DNA of 64,000 bases from Saccharina japonica (GCA_008828725.1 MEHQ01001881.1:103240-167239), one strand, 5' to 3'. Numbered from the stretch's first letter, positions 34,000 through 46,626 are shown. Numbers and translations are program-made. Notes: generated by a model from the sequence alone, not told the origin.

Positions 34000-36900
34000 A
34001 TGCCTAGGCCCCGTGAATCTTCTTCCGAGGGGAGCAGGAGTGCACGAGATGATGGAGGCAGGAGCGACAGCGCTGATAGCTCAAGCGAGAGCAACAACCG
34101 AAGAAGCGGCGCCAGCGAAAGCGGCAGCAGCAGCAGCAGCAGCAGTGTCCCCGCTTCAGGTAGTACAGGCAGCAGCGGCAACAGCAGCAGCGACAGCGGC
34201 TCCTCTGAGAGAGAGGCGGGTGGCCGGAAGGCTATCGTGGGTTATGCATCGAGAAGAAGTAGTGGTGCGACCTCTGCTTCGAGGCGCGGCGGGCGCTCAA
34301 GTAGTTCGAGTTCGAGCAGCGAGAGCAGCGGCCTTGCAGAGGGAGGGGGCGGAGGCACCTTGAAAAGCCGCATGAAGGCGCTCTTCAAAAAACAGGAGGT
34401 GGAGGTGGCAGAGCCCGAAGAGCTGGGTGATATTAACGACAGGTGAATGATCAAGAGACGCCAAGCGTGTGGGGAAACCCGGTTGCGGCGTTCAAAGTTG
34501 AAACCTGATAAATTGTGAAATGATCGAAGACGTTTTGATGCAACATCGAAGCAGCACGCGGCAGATGGCGGTGCAATCACATGGTCTGGTGTCGAACACA
34601 GCGGCGTTTGGTTTGGATACAAAATCCTTACGTACAGCATTGCCTGCCGGTCCCTGACACGCTTACCTTACAGGGTGGATGCTAAGCTCTTGGCGGGGGT
34701 GCAAGAGTACGAAGCAGCGCCGTCGGAAGCGGCTTCGTACGGTGTGAACACCTTCTGGGACGGACGTTATGCCGAAGACTTAGAGGTCAGTACGTACGCA
34801 GCTACAGCAGCAGTAAACCCATGGTCTTTTTTTACCCGCCTTCCTTCAGCCTGTATCATACGATACGCTGCTGTGCCTGTTTTATACTGGCACACCTGTG
34901 GTACCTGGTGGTACCTGGTGGTACCTGGTGGTACTGGTATACGGTACCAGGTAATGCGTTCAAGGTAGAGCTCTTAGACCAGCTCTGCGGTTCATTTTGC
35001 CGTGCCATGGTTGCCTCGGCGCGAAAGATGTCTGCGATGGAGCTATGTATGTATGAATACGTTCTGAACTTGTTGTAAGATATGACTGCTGTTGTGTCTC
35101 GTATACAGCAGTAGTTCAAGCCTGCATGTATACTCGTACGTTGAAGACCGTGTGTTCGCTGCGCGAGGCTTCCACGATATACGTACTGCATGAGCAAAAC
35201 CCAGTCATACGCGTACATATTGTGTATTTGGAGCCCACCTCGTTAATCTCGTTAAAATCTGGATATTTGACAGCTTGACCCTGGTATCGCACCCACCTGG
35301 TGGCACCTGTAAGGTCGGTCGGATCATGTTGGCCGCTACGATCTGTATGTAACCCATAAAATAATCTGAAGAGCGGCTTGCCGCAAGTAGTAGGAAGGGC
35401 TAAAATCGCGGCATCAGTTTGACGCGGCTCCCACCGTTACCAGGTAGCCAATATATTAACAGGGCCAACCGCAATGCTTGACTGTACGGTATGATACTGA
35501 TGGCCAGGTTGTGGAGTGGTACCACTCTTGGGCTCACTTGGCGCCAACCCTGACTCAATACATGGATGAGCAAGACCAGGTGCTCGTGTGTGGTTGCGGT
35601 AACTCTGAGATGAGTGCCGACATGTACGACGACGGTGAGATGCGTGTAAGTGTGCCCCTGATTAACCGGCCTCGTTGTTTTCGGGCTCCTGCTGCGGGGA
35701 TGGTGTACTAACTGTAGCTCAGCAGCTGTCCATTGCCTTTGGCGATCGGGATTGAATGGTATCTGCCCAGACAGTGATTAGTATCGGTATCGGCATGTGC
35801 CACAACCCCGAATGATGTGCGAGTCGAACACGCAGGTAGTGCCGACAGCCATCGAGTGCTTGCCCGCTATAAGGGCTCAGCGCGCTCATCCCCCCCTCCT
35901 TGCAACTACTGTATGTATGTGACACGCTGCCGTCTGCTGGGCTTACTGCTGTTCATTACGTACATGTAATACAAAATTTTTAGCACTATACCGCAACCTG
36001 TCGCCGTATTCCGAAATGGTCTTGAAAGAGCTCGTGCTTCGTGCATCTAGCGGATTGTAATCCACAGAGCAAGACGTACCAGGTACGTTTTGTGCTTCGC
36101 GCCGAAAATTAGTCCAAAGGTACGTACGTAGCCAATTGTGGTGAAATGTCCCGCTAGGAAAACGAAGCAGATGGTGGGAATTTCGGCTGTGTCCACGATC
36201 CTATCACGATCATACGGGATCACTTAATAATACGTTTTTCGCCTTCAGGCACTCGAGCCATGATAACTTGTCTACTCGTACGTAGGCTACCCATCTAAGC
36301 AACGTGGGCAACACATGAATGGATTTCCCGCATGACCTGTACCTGGTACAATGCAATCGCTGCCGATTCGCCTCTCGCAGGGTTCGAGAACATTTTCAAC
36401 GCGGATATATCTCGGGTCGTGATCGACCAAATGATGGATACTTGCAAGGAGTACCCCATGGAGTGTGAGTTTGGGTTGGGTGTTGGGTTGGCGAGAGCTG
36501 AGATTATCGCGTGTTAAAAGATGGTACTACAGCAGTAGGTACATCCGTAGAAGAAAGACAAAAACGATTCAATATTGCAGCAGGTGATGACCGTTCTTCC
36601 ATCCTTTCCCTACAAGGAAAATAAACCAACATGCTCATAGTCTTCGAGGCATACTTCGTATGATGTGTTACGCGCGCACAGTTTCGTCGTGGAGTAAACG
36701 CGCAAAGCTACCGCGGAGGCGTTACCGCTCGTTGCAAAGATTATTTTTTCCACCGTCGGAAGGCGTCAAACAATCGATCGCCTGCCTCATCAAACGACGA
36801 CGAGACCCGCCGAACACCGGTAGCGACGAGGTTGGGCTTCACCGCCTTGCGTAGCGGTGACTCCTGGCCTGCTAAGTGCGTCCGATCATATGCACGTGCC

Positions 36901-39349
36901 GTATTATAGCACTCCGTAACACACGCCGATTATCTCGATCCTGTGTCATCAATACGTCGTTCGTGCGTAGTATTTGCAAATGATCCTTGTCGACATGTTC
37001 CTTTTCTGACCTCCGCTGTATGTTCCGTGTATTTGTGTTGCGTTGCGCCTGGTTGTCTGTGCTTAGGGAAGTCGGTGGATCTGACTCGCGAAGCGTTTTC
37101 GGCAGAGAGGTTCGACGTTGCGTTGGACAAGGCTTGCCTCGATTCGATCGTGTGTAGCACGCAGGTCAGGGCGGACAACTATCTCCAACAGATAGACAGG
37201 TAAGCATTTTTCGTGTGTAGTGCAAGGTGAAGTGTGTCGCTGATGCATTTTTTTTTCATATTACCAATACTTAGCTTCTATTCGAACGCGTCACGAAGAT
37301 GGAAATATGAAATGTGACATGTTCGTGCCACTCAGTAGCATACGATAGGTAGGCGGCGCCATTCCTTTGCAGCACTCGAGAAGCAGTTTGGGTGTGAGCC
37401 TACTTTACCATCGCTTAGAGTCATACGTAGCGTTTTTTTCGAACACATGCTTCAACTGCGCCCGATTCTCCCACAATGCCACCAATGCACGAAGGAACGT
37501 TTCTCTACCCAAGAAAACTCCCGCGCCGTCTATTCACCATGGACGAACTCAGCACTCCTCTCCCAACGGTCGGAGGCAGGTGCGTCTTATTAAGGATTGA
37601 TTTTGATGCGCGCTGCGTTAACTTTTTCTTGTGCGCATTCGTGGTGGTTGTTGTTGTTGTTATTGCTATGTCAGGATTCTCCAGCCGGAAGGGGCCTTCA
37701 TTTGCGTTTCGTTCGCACCTCCAGAAGACCGCCTCGAGATGTTAGAGTACTGGGATTTAGATCAGCCGGACAAGTGTCTCGCGTGGGACGTGCACGTCGA
37801 CGCGATAGGTGAGTTAATCCACGTTCAGCCTATCGCACAGAATATATCAATGTTGAGCGTATCCCTACTAAACGAGTACTATGTACCACACCAGGAACTT
37901 ACTTACATACTACTATGGGTACCGCAGGGCTAGTGCCACGGGTGGAGCCGTGGCCGTACCGCTAGTCCCTACTAAAATGTTCTTGTCGCACACAAAGGTT
38001 GACCTTATCTTACACAAATCTTGAGCTGATCGCACGCGAATCGGGCAGTGCTTGCACTATCTATATTTAACTTGCCCAGCACGTTGTTTTACCTTATTAT
38101 GTCTCTGGTATACTAGACTACTGTCATTTTTTGTAGCATCTTTGTATTTCGACAGTACAATGTGCTTGCCCCGCGGGTACAGCGAAAGGGATTTCATGCC
38201 CGCAGTTTTCTGATTGGCCAATTTTCCAAGTATACATTTTTTTCCGACAAGTGACATCACGATTCCGGATTACGACAAATGTCGACCAAGGATTTTCCAC
38301 CAATCAAAATTTCCAACCTAAAAAGTTGACCAATCAGAAAACTGCGGGCACGAAATCCCTACGGCAGTAGCAAAGGTAGCCCCGCCTTGGATTTTTTTGT
38401 CCTCTCGTATTTTGCTTGTCGTGCTTTGAGAAGCCACCGAGGTGGATACACGACGAAAATTGCTTATGCGGAGTAGCTTTTGAGTTATGTGCATGCTGGT
38501 GGGGGTGTCTTATGATACACCAGACTATGATATTCGTTGTTGTCTCTCGATGAACGCTTCCACATTGGCGTGCAATCCTTCGATATGCATGTTGAGCATT
38601 TTGTTTTGGTGTTTTTTTACCCGGCGAGATATAAGTTAAAGGTGCACATATTATACCAGGTACAAGACAAGAGGACGGCAACGATTGCATGCCTCGGCAT
38701 GGCCACAACATGACCCTGCTTTGGATACATACATACCTGATAGGCTACACGATTGCATGCTTGCGCGGTTACAAGGGCACGCAACCGAGCCCTGCTAAGA
38801 ACAATAATAGTAGTTGTGCTTATGTTTTAACGAGATGCCGGCTAAATTGTACTACTCCGGCCGGTATTATTTCCCCCCTTTCGAGCCTCATGTGAATATC
38901 AATTACGATGGACTATACTACCGTCCAGGGAGTGGTGTGCTCGCACGTGGGATACCGGCGCCCCGCCCCCAGACCGCTAGCCGGGGGGTTGTATGTGCTG
39001 TATGTGCTTGACCACTCCCACAGTCCCCGTGCTTAAAGTATCGCTGAGAGAAAAAAATATCCACAACGCAGCTTGTTTAGCAAAAATCAAGTGATTCCAC
39101 AAGCTCCCTGTCCCGCCCCGCCCGCCCCCTCGTCCAACAATGTCTACGCGGCCACTGCACGATGACTGCACGGTCGTTACGCGGTCTCGGCACGATGGCT
39201 GCATGCATGGCCACAGCTAAGCCGGAGTTGCAGCGGGGGCGGGGTAAGCGCGCCGACAGTGACGGGGACTTTTATATATACGTGTGCATCAAAGACCCCG
39301 GCAAGGTGAGAGAGACACTGTTGAACTACTACTACTACTGCTCGAACTA

Positions 39350-39401
<52 letters not shown>

Positions 39402-39896
39402 AACTACTACTACTGCTACTGCTACTACAAAAACAATTCGTGGTATTCATATCATGTGTATTTTAGTAGGTTGAAAAAACAACCCCGTACCATGTACATC
39501 TAGTCTACAGCTATACAAGGCAGTCCGTAAATACAAGGAACGTTTCGTTATTTATATGAATACACAAATGGCCCTTCTATTTACGGACAACTTAGTAAAC
39601 GCCAAGGTGAGACGCTGTATTGATGGTTCAAAGCACCACCTCCTGATCCTCGCACAGCAATAAGTCATAACGTTTACCCTCGCACAGCAATACAATGCAG
39701 CAGCAATGCTGTGCGAGCGCTAGCTACCTCGCGATGGTGATCAACAGACCGGCTTGCTGTTGTTGTTATTGGTAGTGGCGGTGGTGGTGGTGGTGGTGGT
39801 GGTGGTGGTGCACTTTGCAGCATGGTATGTAGGCGTTACGTGAGGAGTTTGTGCGATCATACCCAGATCGCTGCTACTCTACAGTCGTGTAAGTAA
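34000..39896 (+). CDS. METTL13/EEF1AKMT4-type SAM-dependent methyltransferase
   Basis: Seven exons close in phase: 34000-34442, 34674-34785, 35508-35634, 36381-36464, 37067-37199, 37675-37808 and 39217-39305, giving 374 residues. A tiny last exon 39885-39896 (Ser-Cys-Lys-stop after CTACAG) is possible. The first exon is Ser/Gly/Arg-rich and disordered, ending in a basic segment (LKSRMKALFKKQ). The rest is a class I methyltransferase: FWDGRY, EWYHSW, the SAM-binding motif I VCGCGNSEMSADMYDDGF, NADISRVVIDQM, MEWKSVDLT, FDVALDKACLDSIV, RILQPEGAFICVSF and the end FYIYVCIKDPGK. These are the landmarks of the METTL13/EEF1AKMT4/CSKMT group, many of which methylate lysines of eEF1A or citrate synthase; the substrate here is not known. 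Where relatives have DKGTLDA this protein has DKACLDS. Donors are GTGAAT, GTCAGT, GTGAGA, GTGAGT, GTAAGC, GTGAGT and GTGAGA. Motif I and the NADIS and MEWKS blocks only appear after correct splicing, which supports the model. Confidence 0.85.
39326..39428. repeat. ACT trinucleotide microsatellite
   Basis: A long ACT/CTA run with a few substitutions, just after the donor of the methyltransferase gene's seventh exon. Readthrough gives poly-Tyr, an intron artefact. Confidence 0.9.
39527..39592. mobile_element. Possible small inverted-repeat element
   Basis: GTCCGTAAATACAAG on the left and CTTCTATTTACGGAC on the right are imperfect inverted repeats about 35 bases apart. It resembles family C in layout but not in end sequence. 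Confidence 0.4.
39777..39810. repeat. GGT trinucleotide microsatellite
   Basis: About eleven GGT units. A similar TTG run lies at 40216-40246. Confidence 0.9.
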
Positions 39897-40214
39897 ATGC
39901 TATGGATTGACATGAGCTTGCTGTTCGCCACTTGCATATTTGTCCCATCTTTGTTCCGTATTTTGTTCCATCTTTTATTCCATATTTGAGGAGCGGGGAA
40001 GGTGGGCACTTTGTTCGTTGATCGTACGGGGTTGCTTCGAAATGTTGGAGGCTGTGCAATTTGGCGTGCAATTTGGTGTGTAGAGTTACTGTTTGTGATA
40101 ATTGGCCCAGTGCAGACTTGACGCGGCGAATTGATGCGAAATTTGATGTGAGCAGACTAGAGTTAAGACGGGTGGGACACTGATTGCGACGTAGTTGTTG
40201 CCTTACCGTAAGTA

Positions 40215-40215
<1 letters not shown>

Positions 40216-40245
<30 letters not shown>

Positions 40246-40246
40246 G
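40216..40246. repeat. TTG trinucleotide microsatellite
   Basis: About ten TTG units. No coding context. Confidence 0.9.
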
Positions 40247-40747
40247 GCATATGGTATCACCGGGGAAAATTGCATGGGTTGGGTTGGCCGTCGTCTGTCC
40301 CCTTGTTCGGCCGCATTCGCCAAGCTCGCAATACTCGTATGTGTACCTTTCTTTTTGTAGCATGTATTTGTTTGTGCATGCTCTGTGTGACGTTGTCTGT
40401 GTGCACCGAACATCCCCGTCTCGGTAGTCTGGCTTGAAACAAATGACCAACATTTTCGGTATTCCTGTGAGAGACGAGCTATCGTGCTACTCGTAGACTG
40501 ATACGAAGTATGAATATAAGCCTGTTTTTGGATATAGAAAGTCTCGCGAAAAGCTACCGCAAGCGCACAGCACAGCAAGCAGTGTTCATATTACAGTTCC
40601 TTGTATATATTATACCAGATACTACAAAACCGCCAAGAACGGAAACCACTGCTAAATTTCTGCCGGTATGCATTGTTTTTTTTTTGGTTCTCGTAAGCTT
40701 CGGATTAGAAACGCACACGGCACGTGGCGAATGTACACTAAGAATGT

Positions 40748-40845
40748 ACACGGGGGACCACAATCTAATATTGCCAATACAAATAGGGAAATATGTAGGT
40801 TTTTGTGTATACCGTAGGGTCTATTTACTATGATGGACCCCCGTA
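40748..40845. mobile_element. Small MITE (family C)
   Basis: CGGGGGACCACAATCTAATA on the left and TCTATTTACTATGATGGACC then CCCGTA on the right, with the shared core GTAGGTTTTTGTGTATACCG. The left arm is diverged. Confidence 0.7.
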
Positions 40846-40930
40846 ATATTAATCATACACACTATTCATGCGAGATCTTCAACGTAATGTACACTACTGG
40901 TGGTAGTGTTCCGAAGTTACGGAACGTGAC

Positions 40931-41225
40931 TGTCAATATATAGACTCCGAGTTTATGTGTGTTGCATTTACGTTATACCGATATTTTTACCCAACTACAT
41001 CAATCAGTGCACCCAGAGTGTCAGTCCTGATTTTTCATCCTATAGAGATACCAGGTGCAAATTATGTCAATGTCAATATATAGACTCCGAGTTTATGTGT
41101 GTTGCATTTACGTTAAAACGATATTTCTACCAAATTACATCAATCAGTGCACCCAGAGTGTCAGTCCTGATTTTTCATCCTACAGAGAGATACCAGGTGA
41201 AAATTATGTGGTCACAGATTGTGAG
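40931..41225 (-). repeat. Two tandem 140-bp copies of a diverged family B arm
   Basis: TGTCAATATATAGACTCCGA starts at 40931 and again at 41071, and both units continue through TCAGTGCACCCAGAGTGTCA and CTGATTTTTCATCCTA. These match the inverted 3' half of family B. The second unit continues into GTGGTCACAGA. A plus-oriented arm lies at 41465-41612, so the whole 40.9-41.6 kb stretch is an inverted-repeat structure. Confidence 0.7.
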
Positions 41226-41464
41226 ACAGAAAAAACAAGAAAATAATCGCAAATTAATCGAGGTATATAAATCAAGTGAAATGCCAACGTGCCGGGTACG
41301 AGAACAGAAGAAAACAAGCCAGACCCGAAAATAGAAAATAAGAACAAAAAAAAGCGCAATATACAGCAATATACCACAAATATTGAAAATTACACTTAAA
41401 TACAAATGACGCTATAAATTTTCGGAGTATTTTAATTACGCCACGCCTAAATTTGCGATGTATT

Positions 41465-41612
41465 TTCTCGGTGACATAGTTTGTGACCACATAACTTACA
41501 CGGGTATCTCTCTAGAATGAAGAATCAGCACGGACACTGGACACCGGGTGTACTCGATATCGATGGGTATAGGAAGAACGGTTTAACGTGAAGAACAAAC
41601 ACACACAACGCT
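41465..41612 (+). repeat. Diverged family B arm
   Basis: TTTGTGACCACATAACTTAC, AGAATGAAGAATCAGCACGG and GTGAAGAACAAACACACA match family B. It faces the minus-oriented arms at 40931-41225 across about 240 bases of AT-rich DNA, which itself resembles 3720-3835. Confidence 0.7.
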
Positions 41613-42036
41613 AGACTCCCCATCAATGCTGATTAACACCATACATAGAACGAGCCAGGTATTTATTTATATGGTATAGAGCTTCGTCCGAGTGCCACAA
41701 AAACAGAGAAGAACATGCAATATTGTACCTGGTACATAGATTTGTCTGCATTTATCTCCTCCTGAAACAACAGCAGCAGCAGTGAACTATATACGAGGTC
41801 GTCCCATTTTATGCGTACGAATACTTCGAAGTATCATCGCAATATCGTGGTATTTCAGTTTTTCTGACAATGAGACTTCGTATAGTTCATACCAGGGTAT
41901 ACACGTACTGATGATGCACCTTTCGTGGCATTGAGGGTGTGCTGCCTATCGCTGGGCGCAGTGTGGAAATAACTAAATAACGATTGCAGCAGTAGGTTAA
42001 TCGGCACTGATGTGCTATTGACGACGCACCCTTGCC

Positions 42037-42660
42037 ATCCGACAAGTGTGCAACATAAATTACCTTCAGCGTTGGTCACTCAGAAACATTCCCTCCTCGA
42101 AATAAGAAAACCAAAGGAAACCCCCAAAAGGAAGCCTACGCACGAAGTCCAACTCCCTCCTGCACACAAACGTAAAATACCCACATCCAGCTTGTTATTA
42201 TTAACATTTTATTATGTGCACGCTTCATGTACAATACCAGGGTGTCGTATTTTCAAACAACGCTACTACTGTAAATATCACCACCACAGGTATGATTTTT
42301 TGTTGTTGCTTGAAGTCACACCGAGTGTAACACACGATAGTAGTTGCCTTTTCTACATTGTTGGTATTAATAGCTGCCTGGCATGTTCAGAGTGCTCAGC
42401 TATATCGACGAGAGATGACGATGCCCCCCCCCCGGGCATAAAATCGTCTCTTTCTTGATGCTTCGCATGACTATCGCGGAAAGACCGAGTTGACTATTCA
42501 GTATTGCATGAGGACCGAGTTATTGAAATTGCACCACGTAGACACACATTATTTACTTATTAATAGTACCAGATACCGGAAAATAAGTATCACGTTTGCC
42601 ATCCGACAATGCAGCATAAACAAACTTAAACAAACTTAAACGTCAATCACTCATAAACAC
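42037..42660. repeat. Pair of short direct repeats 42037-42095 and 42597-42660
   Basis: Both ends contain TTGCCATCCGACAA, an AACATAAA/GCATAAAC block and GT(C/T)GGTCACTCAG/GTCAATCACTCATA followed by AAACA. They could be the diverged ends of one element or two fragments of one family. The 500 bases between hold no recognised gene. Confidence 0.4.
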
Positions 42661-42715
42661 ACATAGTCTCGTAACCACCTACAGAAAGAAGACAAAACTT
42701 TTCATTTTAGTTCTC

Positions 42716-42940
42716 ACCCTTTTTTTTTTCTTCGCCGTTCTTTTAGTCTGGCCCCCTCCCTCCCTCCCTCCCTCCCTCCCTCCTCCCTCTCTCACTGGTA
42801 ATGGTCGTAACTTCCGATCCAGGGTCCACATAGCAGCCGCCACCGCCCCCCCCCCCGCCTCCGCCACTGCGGCGCGCGCCTTGCATTTTTATCGCGATAC
42901 ATATTGAGTACTTTCTCCCCTCGTTGACTCGCGTCGAGCT
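42716..42940 (-). mobile_element. Diverged SINE body, no head
   Basis: On the minus strand TCGCGATAAAAATGCAAGG, a GGATCGGAAGTTACGAC stretch and an A-rich tail correspond to the SINE body, but the central part has expanded into GGAGG and poly-G runs. A CCCT microsatellite lies at 42752-42788. Confidence 0.55.
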
Positions 42941-43028
42941 GGGGGAGCCAGCCAAGAAACGTTGGCATACTTATTGTACAAGGCTACATACAGTCAGTGC
43001 CTCCTTTCGTTACACACAGGCGATACGA

Positions 43029-43029
<1 letters not shown>

Positions 43030-43060
<31 letters not shown>
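43030..43060. repeat. CTA trinucleotide microsatellite
   Basis: About ten CTA units in a row. Confidence 0.9.
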
Positions 43061-43061
<1 letters not shown>

Positions 43062-44599
43062 GTATGTACCTGATACCTGGTACATACATATTATGAAGGA
43101 TAGGCGACGCATAGACTATTCATTCTGTTGCTCTGTTTGGTGATACTACTGCTACTGCTGCTGTTGCATGCTGCTGCTGTGTACGTTTTCAGGGTATATG
43201 TACAGCATTACAACACAAGGTGTATGCCCGGTAAACTGTTGAAGGCTTACGCCCTTCACGCGCATACAATAATACTACAGCAGTACAGCAGCCATCATCA
43301 TATATATATATACATGAATATGTACTTTGAAGTATAAATAACACCTGGAAGTATGTATAATAGTACCGGTTTGCGTAGTCTCTACTGCTGGACCTGATTT
43401 GATAGCGAGTACTGTACCGGTAGTAGTAGAGTATATAGGAGGGTGGGTCGTGGCATATACTCGTAGCATTCTCGGCGCACACTACTCTATTATACAAACG
43501 TGTCCCTGTAAGGTCGATAGAGTCTTGTAGCCTATCTGTAGACTGTCCTCTACCGTGTGATCCTGCGCAAAGTGCAACGTGCGAGTGGGGGCGGAGCATT
43601 GAGCATCTATCTCCCCGCAATTCTAGGAAGGGCCGCTCGAGGCATGGGGCGTTCTTCTGTCTTCCCGAATATATTTCACAATTTACAATATTATTGTGAC
43701 ATTTTTGACCGCCGGTTTTTTGTTGTGTTATTGCGTAGTGCTGACGATTATTGGCAACCAACCATTGATGATATGCTCGCTTATGCATGCGTTCGGTTCT
43801 CGGATTGTATTTAAGTACGCGGCATTTAAGCATTTAAGTAAGCGGTGGCAAGGGTGCGACATCATGTGTGTATGAACAAGTAAGTTTCTATGAAGTTCTC
43901 CAGTCTCCAGTCTCCAATTCGAGTAACCAACCAACTTGTTGTCGCGAGGAAACAATATGGAAACATCCAACCAGGCACACCGCACGGAGTAAATTTCTTG
44001 ACGATAATCATAATCTGTGGAAATATATTGAAAAAATCAATCAACCACGCCAGAACACGCCACGCACGAAACGATGCCATTCTACAATGGTTGAAAATAT
44101 CTTGACGTTCAGCCACGCACGAAACGGTGCCCTCCAACCATGGATGAAAAACCTCTCAAGGCTCGAACGCTCGTAATACCTTTTCCGTCGAGCCGCAACG
44201 GAATTAGGAATTAGGAACTAAGAACGGCCGCGGTTCAGAGCCAGTCAATAGCCAACCATGTTTCACTCAGAATACGCTCTGTGGCTGAAACAAACATGCT
44301 TGCGCGGCGCGGCTGTGAGTCAGCAAGTCTTGGGTCGTGCTTGGGGTCGGGGGGGGGGCGCTAGCACCGGGGGGGGGGCATACAAATAAATCAGAACCAA
44401 CGGTGGACATAAAGAAACATACATCCCCCCTACCTTCACACGCCAAGTTTGATTATAAATACTGTGTTCTCCCGAAATAGAAGAGAGAACTGTAGTATTA
44501 GTAGGATCACAGGAACTGGCCAAGGTTTGGTGATAGTGATGGCGTTAGTAGTGCGGGGGGGCGTACTTCATTTTCATGCATGGCCGCAGTTGTATGACC

Positions 44600-45035
44600 A
44601 TGTTTTTTTTTTTTCGGTTCATTTCATTTCATTTGGTTTCTTTTAACTAGATGTCGCATCTCATCTGGGAGAAGCACGACATTTTTTTTTTTTTTTTTCT
44701 TTTCATTTTGTCATGCTTTTGTTTGGTTGCTTGATTGTTGATTTGCTTCAGTATGTTTACTTTCTATTATTTTTCCTTTTCGCTTTTTTCTTTCTTTTCT
44801 CTTTTTTTCTCTTGCATGCACCTGGATTGCTAGCAGGGTAGGTCTTGCCTGTCGTATATGGCATTGCATTGTCTGCTCTGCTTACTGCACTGAGCGTAGT
44901 ATCTCTGTGTCGTAGTTTTGTGACCACAGAACTGGTACCTTTTTAGGATGATGAATCGGCACGGACACTGGGTGTGCTGGATGTCGACGGGTATAAAGGA
45001 AGGTTTAATGTGAAGAACACACACACACACACTGA
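44600..45035 (+). repeat. Long family B copy with pyrimidine-rich 5' part
   Basis: It begins with TTTCATTTCATTTGGTTTCT, has GATGTCGCATCTCATCTGGG and a T17 run, then the common body (TGGATTGCTAGCAGGGTAGG to GTGAAGAACACACACACACA). This is one of two well-preserved long copies; the other is at 54690-55090. No protein motifs were recognised. Confidence 0.85.
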
Positions 45036-45919
45036 TACACCTCTCCTATGTACATCCATCCGTCAAAGAGCACTCAGCCCTGCCTCGTAGACCGAGGTGA
45101 GCGATGGTGTCACACGGTGTTTAGCTCTGAGTAGTCGGGTTTTGAAGGAGAGTTGAGTAGCGTGACGAAAGAGAGGGTGGCAGGGAGACAGGGATGTTCC
45201 AATGTTCTTAGTAAATAAAGCTGTGCATAGCGTCGAGGACGGAGGCAGGACGACGCTGAATGGAGGAGTGAGTCGCTTTCTTGCGCGTGTGCTCGCTCGG
45301 CATCGTCGCACGTCGCACGGGCACCACGCTGACTGGAGCGGTCCCTGACGCGATGTAAAATGGCTTGTTGGGTGCTCGCGTTTATGCCTGCAGTCGCTCT
45401 CTGCACCTCTCCTGGGTCCTGTGAGGCTACCAGGGCAATACTTTTTCCGGTACTGCCTGTATGTACCCCCGTTCCCGCCAATTTTATTACGGAGGACGTA
45501 AGGATGGCCGTTCAAAACCACTCACCCCATTCCCGCATTGCCGCTTCGTGCGTCTGAGATGATGTATCGAGATGGGCAGATAGGCGATGATCTCTCGCCG
45601 CAAGCTTGATACTTTTATTGATAGGGGAGGCGCGAGGCGAGCGAGTTCGTCGCCGTTCTCACTAGAGGACGAACTAAGCTGGGTACCTCTCATAAATACG
45701 TCCGAATTCCCGGAGCAGCTCCGGACGGATTTTTGGGACGCCGATCACTCACTCGCTGTGTTCCACTTCCCGCTCAACAGCTCCACCACCACGACTACTA
45801 CTACTGCTACTACTACAGTACAGTATTGTTACCACGTACCAGGTACTAGATACCAGGTACCGGTACTCTGTTTTATTGTTCTTCCCAATCGACATTTCTT
45901 TCGTTTTTATTTTTCTCTC

Positions 45920-46142
45920 CTTTAGCGCATCTGGATTGCTAGCACGTGTATGCCGTGCCTCTCGTACATGGCATTGCATCGTCTACTCTGCTTACTGTAT
46001 TACAACGTATTAGTAGTGTCTCTGTGTCGTGGTTTTATTACCACAGAGCTTGTATCTCTCTATATAGGACGAAGAATCGGCACGGACACTGACTGGGTGT
46101 GCTGCATGTCGACGGGTAGAAAGAAGAAATAACGCACACACA
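45920..46142 (+). repeat. Family B copy, body only
   Basis: CTGGATTGCTAGCACGTGTA, GTCTCTGTGTCGTGGTTTTA and AGAATCGGCACGGACACTGA match family B with scattered changes. The pyrimidine-rich 5' part is absent. Confidence 0.75.
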
Positions 46143-46284
46143 ACGTGACTGCCTGCTGCCTTTGAATATATCACGTACTGTACATCTTGGTACATCCATT
46201 CTTGCTGGACTCGTTCGAGTGTGGTATTATACAGGTAACAGGGTAGGGAGGGGTGCATAAGGAATACACGACTATCCGTGGCAG

Positions 46285-46409
46285 GCGGCGGCTTGGGATC
46301 GGTCTCGCAAGTCAAACTGCCGATCCCGCGGGTGAAGCCCATGTACAGCATCTATCTGTCTGGCGATTTGTTTCTGGTTGGTTCCGATCATGGCGAAGGC
46401 GGCCACGAG
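46285..46409 (+). CDS. Internal exon of an unidentified protein
   Basis: The acceptor CGTGGCAG precedes 46285 and the donor ACGAG/GTACTG follows 46409; the exon enters after one base of a codon and leaves in phase 0. It encodes about 41 residues: GLGSVSQVKLPIPRVKPMYS, then IYLSGDLFLVGSDHGEGGHE. The composition is clearly protein-like, whereas the flanking DNA is repeat-derived. Neighbouring exons were not found with confidence; a protein-like frame at 45587-45790 (DELSWVPLINTSEFPEQLRT) could be part of the same gene but has no good donor. Family not recognised. Confidence 0.45.
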
Positions 46410-46533
46410 GTACTGCTACTGCTACTGCTGCTGCACCTGCAGGTTTCAGGGAATACCATCTAGCTGCGTTTTGCTTTCTTTTAGACTAATGTATCAGTCT
46501 ACACGCCACAGCAGTGTAATCAGTATATTTTAC

Positions 46534-46626
46534 GGGGGAACATAGTAATCATAACGGAGGGTACTTGCTTTCTCGGTCCATCGTTAGTACTGGTTACTAC
46601 CAGTATGTATTACTATGGCCCCCCAC
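46534..46626. mobile_element. Degenerate family C MITE
   Basis: TACGGGGGAACATAGTAAT on the left and ATTACTATGGCCCCCCA on the right are inverted repeats of the family C type. The interior has changed. Confidence 0.5.

Noticed and set aside
39300-39503. Poly-Tyr C-terminal extension of the methyltransferase
   Set aside because: It arises from reading an ACT microsatellite past a GTGAGA donor at 39306.
45360-45790. Plus-strand frames MACWVLAFMPAVALC... and ...DELSWVPLINTSEFPEQL...
   Set aside because: Both look mildly protein-like but lack convincing splice sites to join to each other or to the 46.3 kb exon.
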